5,486 nucleotides of DNA from Actinomycetes bacterium (lineage in GTDB: Bacteria; Actinomycetota; Actinomycetes; Propionibacteriales; Nocardioidaceae): NCBI GenBank assembly GCA_023415395.1, contig JAEZKN010000166.1, positions 1 to 5,486 on the forward strand. Reading direction: 5' to 3'. The position numbers and the translations under genes were made by a program. The notes beneath the pieces are model-generated. The model saw nothing but the letters and a program-made list of their open reading frames with translations. It did no database searches and was not told the DNA's origin. Shown one piece after another: positions 5,044 to 5,486 of the stretch (position 1 is the first letter of the stretch; the number at the start of each line of letters is the position of its first letter).

Positions 5044-5486
5044 CGAACCAGGCCCGCACCTCCGGCCGGATCAGGAAGAGCACCGTCATCGCGCAGGTGG
5101 CGAGCGTCAGGGCGAGGACGAACGCGCCGAGGACCGAGCCGAGGAGGAAGACCGCCCCGGCCGTCGCGGCGCTGACGATCAGCGTGATCCGCGCCCACTC
5201 GTGGCCGCGGAGCACGAAGAACGCGACGACCGCGGCAGCGATCGCCCAGGCCACGAACCCGGCGAGCATCGCCACGGTCACGCCGACCAGCAGCTCGTCG
5301 GAGACGCCCTGGGCGTCGAGCTCGGGGCTCTGCTCGTGGACCTGGTCCAAGAGCGCGTCCGGCTGCAGGGCCAGCACCACGCCCGAGGCGATCGCGCCCA
5401 GCGCGGTCAGGCCGCTGCCCGCCCAGGTGAGCACGCACGCCCACGTGACGGCGGACGGTCGTGCCGCCACGGAGGCGGCGCGCGCC
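4994..5486 (-). CDS. Small four-helix membrane protein of unknown function, probably 5'-truncated
   Basis: Function not recognised. From the first GTG inside the window (5470) it would have 158 residues, but the frame remains open to the right edge. Actinobacterial proteins of this style, as I remember them, usually begin with a proline-rich cytoplasmic segment before the A-V-T-W-A-C-V-L-T-W stretch, so the true start is probably outside. Four hydrophobic segments lie at about 8-35, 60-87, 93-113 and 115-134, counted from that GTG. An acidic loop of about 25 residues (36-59) separates the first two, and R-G-H-E-W-A-R at 88-94 separates the second and third. The C-terminus is a Pro/Ala/Arg-rich tail encoded opposite the end of the aminotransferase gene. 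No catalytic motif is visible. Confidence 0.8.
   Translation of the reverse strand, partial: ARAASVAARPSAVTWACVLTWAGSGLTALGAIASGVVLALQPDALLDQVHEQSPELDAQGVSDELLVGVTVAMLAGFVAWAIAAAVVAFFVLRGHEWARITLIVSAATAGAVFLLGSVLGAFVLALTLATCAMTVLFLIRPEVRAWFASRRGQQPPAGAAPPR

Noticed and set aside
1..5486. Defence, secretion, mobile or biosynthetic system
   Set aside because: No nuclease, transposase, integrase, toxin-antitoxin pair, repeat array or synthase domain is seen; base composition looks uniform across the window, with no sign of transfer.

Overview
The window is very GC-rich, with strong G/C preference at third codon positions. It looks like the chromosome of a high-GC actinobacterium. The protein style (SigE-family sigma factor, TrmH/SpoU protein with an NRRWNRRGAMVTDRYQHVRHH stretch, an aminotransferase resembling mycobacterial Rv0858c/DapC) and the TANNNT-N6/7-RTG starts suggest Nocardioidaceae, perhaps Nocardioides. 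The genus is inference from memory, not from a search.

Layout, left to right. A left-truncated plus-strand gene of unknown function (to 623) overlaps by 4 bases a SigE-family (ECF-like) sigma factor (620-1108). A hairpin at 1134-1169 separates the sigma gene from a convergent TrmH/SpoU RNA 2'-O-methyltransferase (minus, 1167-1841). That gene is divergent from a DedA-family membrane protein (plus, 1900-2670). Its 3' end overlaps that of a second DedA-family gene (minus, 2612-3286), which lies 4 bases downstream of pyrE (minus, 3291-3815) as a two-gene operon. pyrE is divergent from a class I/II PLP aminotransferase (plus, 3889-5043). The aminotransferase overlaps the 3' end of a four-helix membrane protein (minus, 4994 to the right edge) that is probably cut at its N-terminus. 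No non-coding stretch exceeds 100 bases, and I see no tRNA, rRNA, CRISPR array or mobile element.

How it works together. This is mostly compact housekeeping DNA: RNA modification, UMP synthesis, amino-acid or diaminopimelate transamination, DedA lipid-carrier or membrane homeostasis proteins, and one alternative sigma factor. I do not see a convincing new defence or mobile system. The most interesting signals are small: (1) four start sites that all fit leaderless transcription from a TANNNT box; (2) a palindrome plus a 20-bp-phased direct repeat between pyrE and the aminotransferase, placed like a shared operator; (3) a calcium-loop-like DxDxDGxxD motif on the tail of the first DedA protein; (4) a two-fold internal repeat in the protein encoded next to the sigma factor; (5) two convergent gene pairs whose coding regions overlap, one of them between two DedA paralogues.
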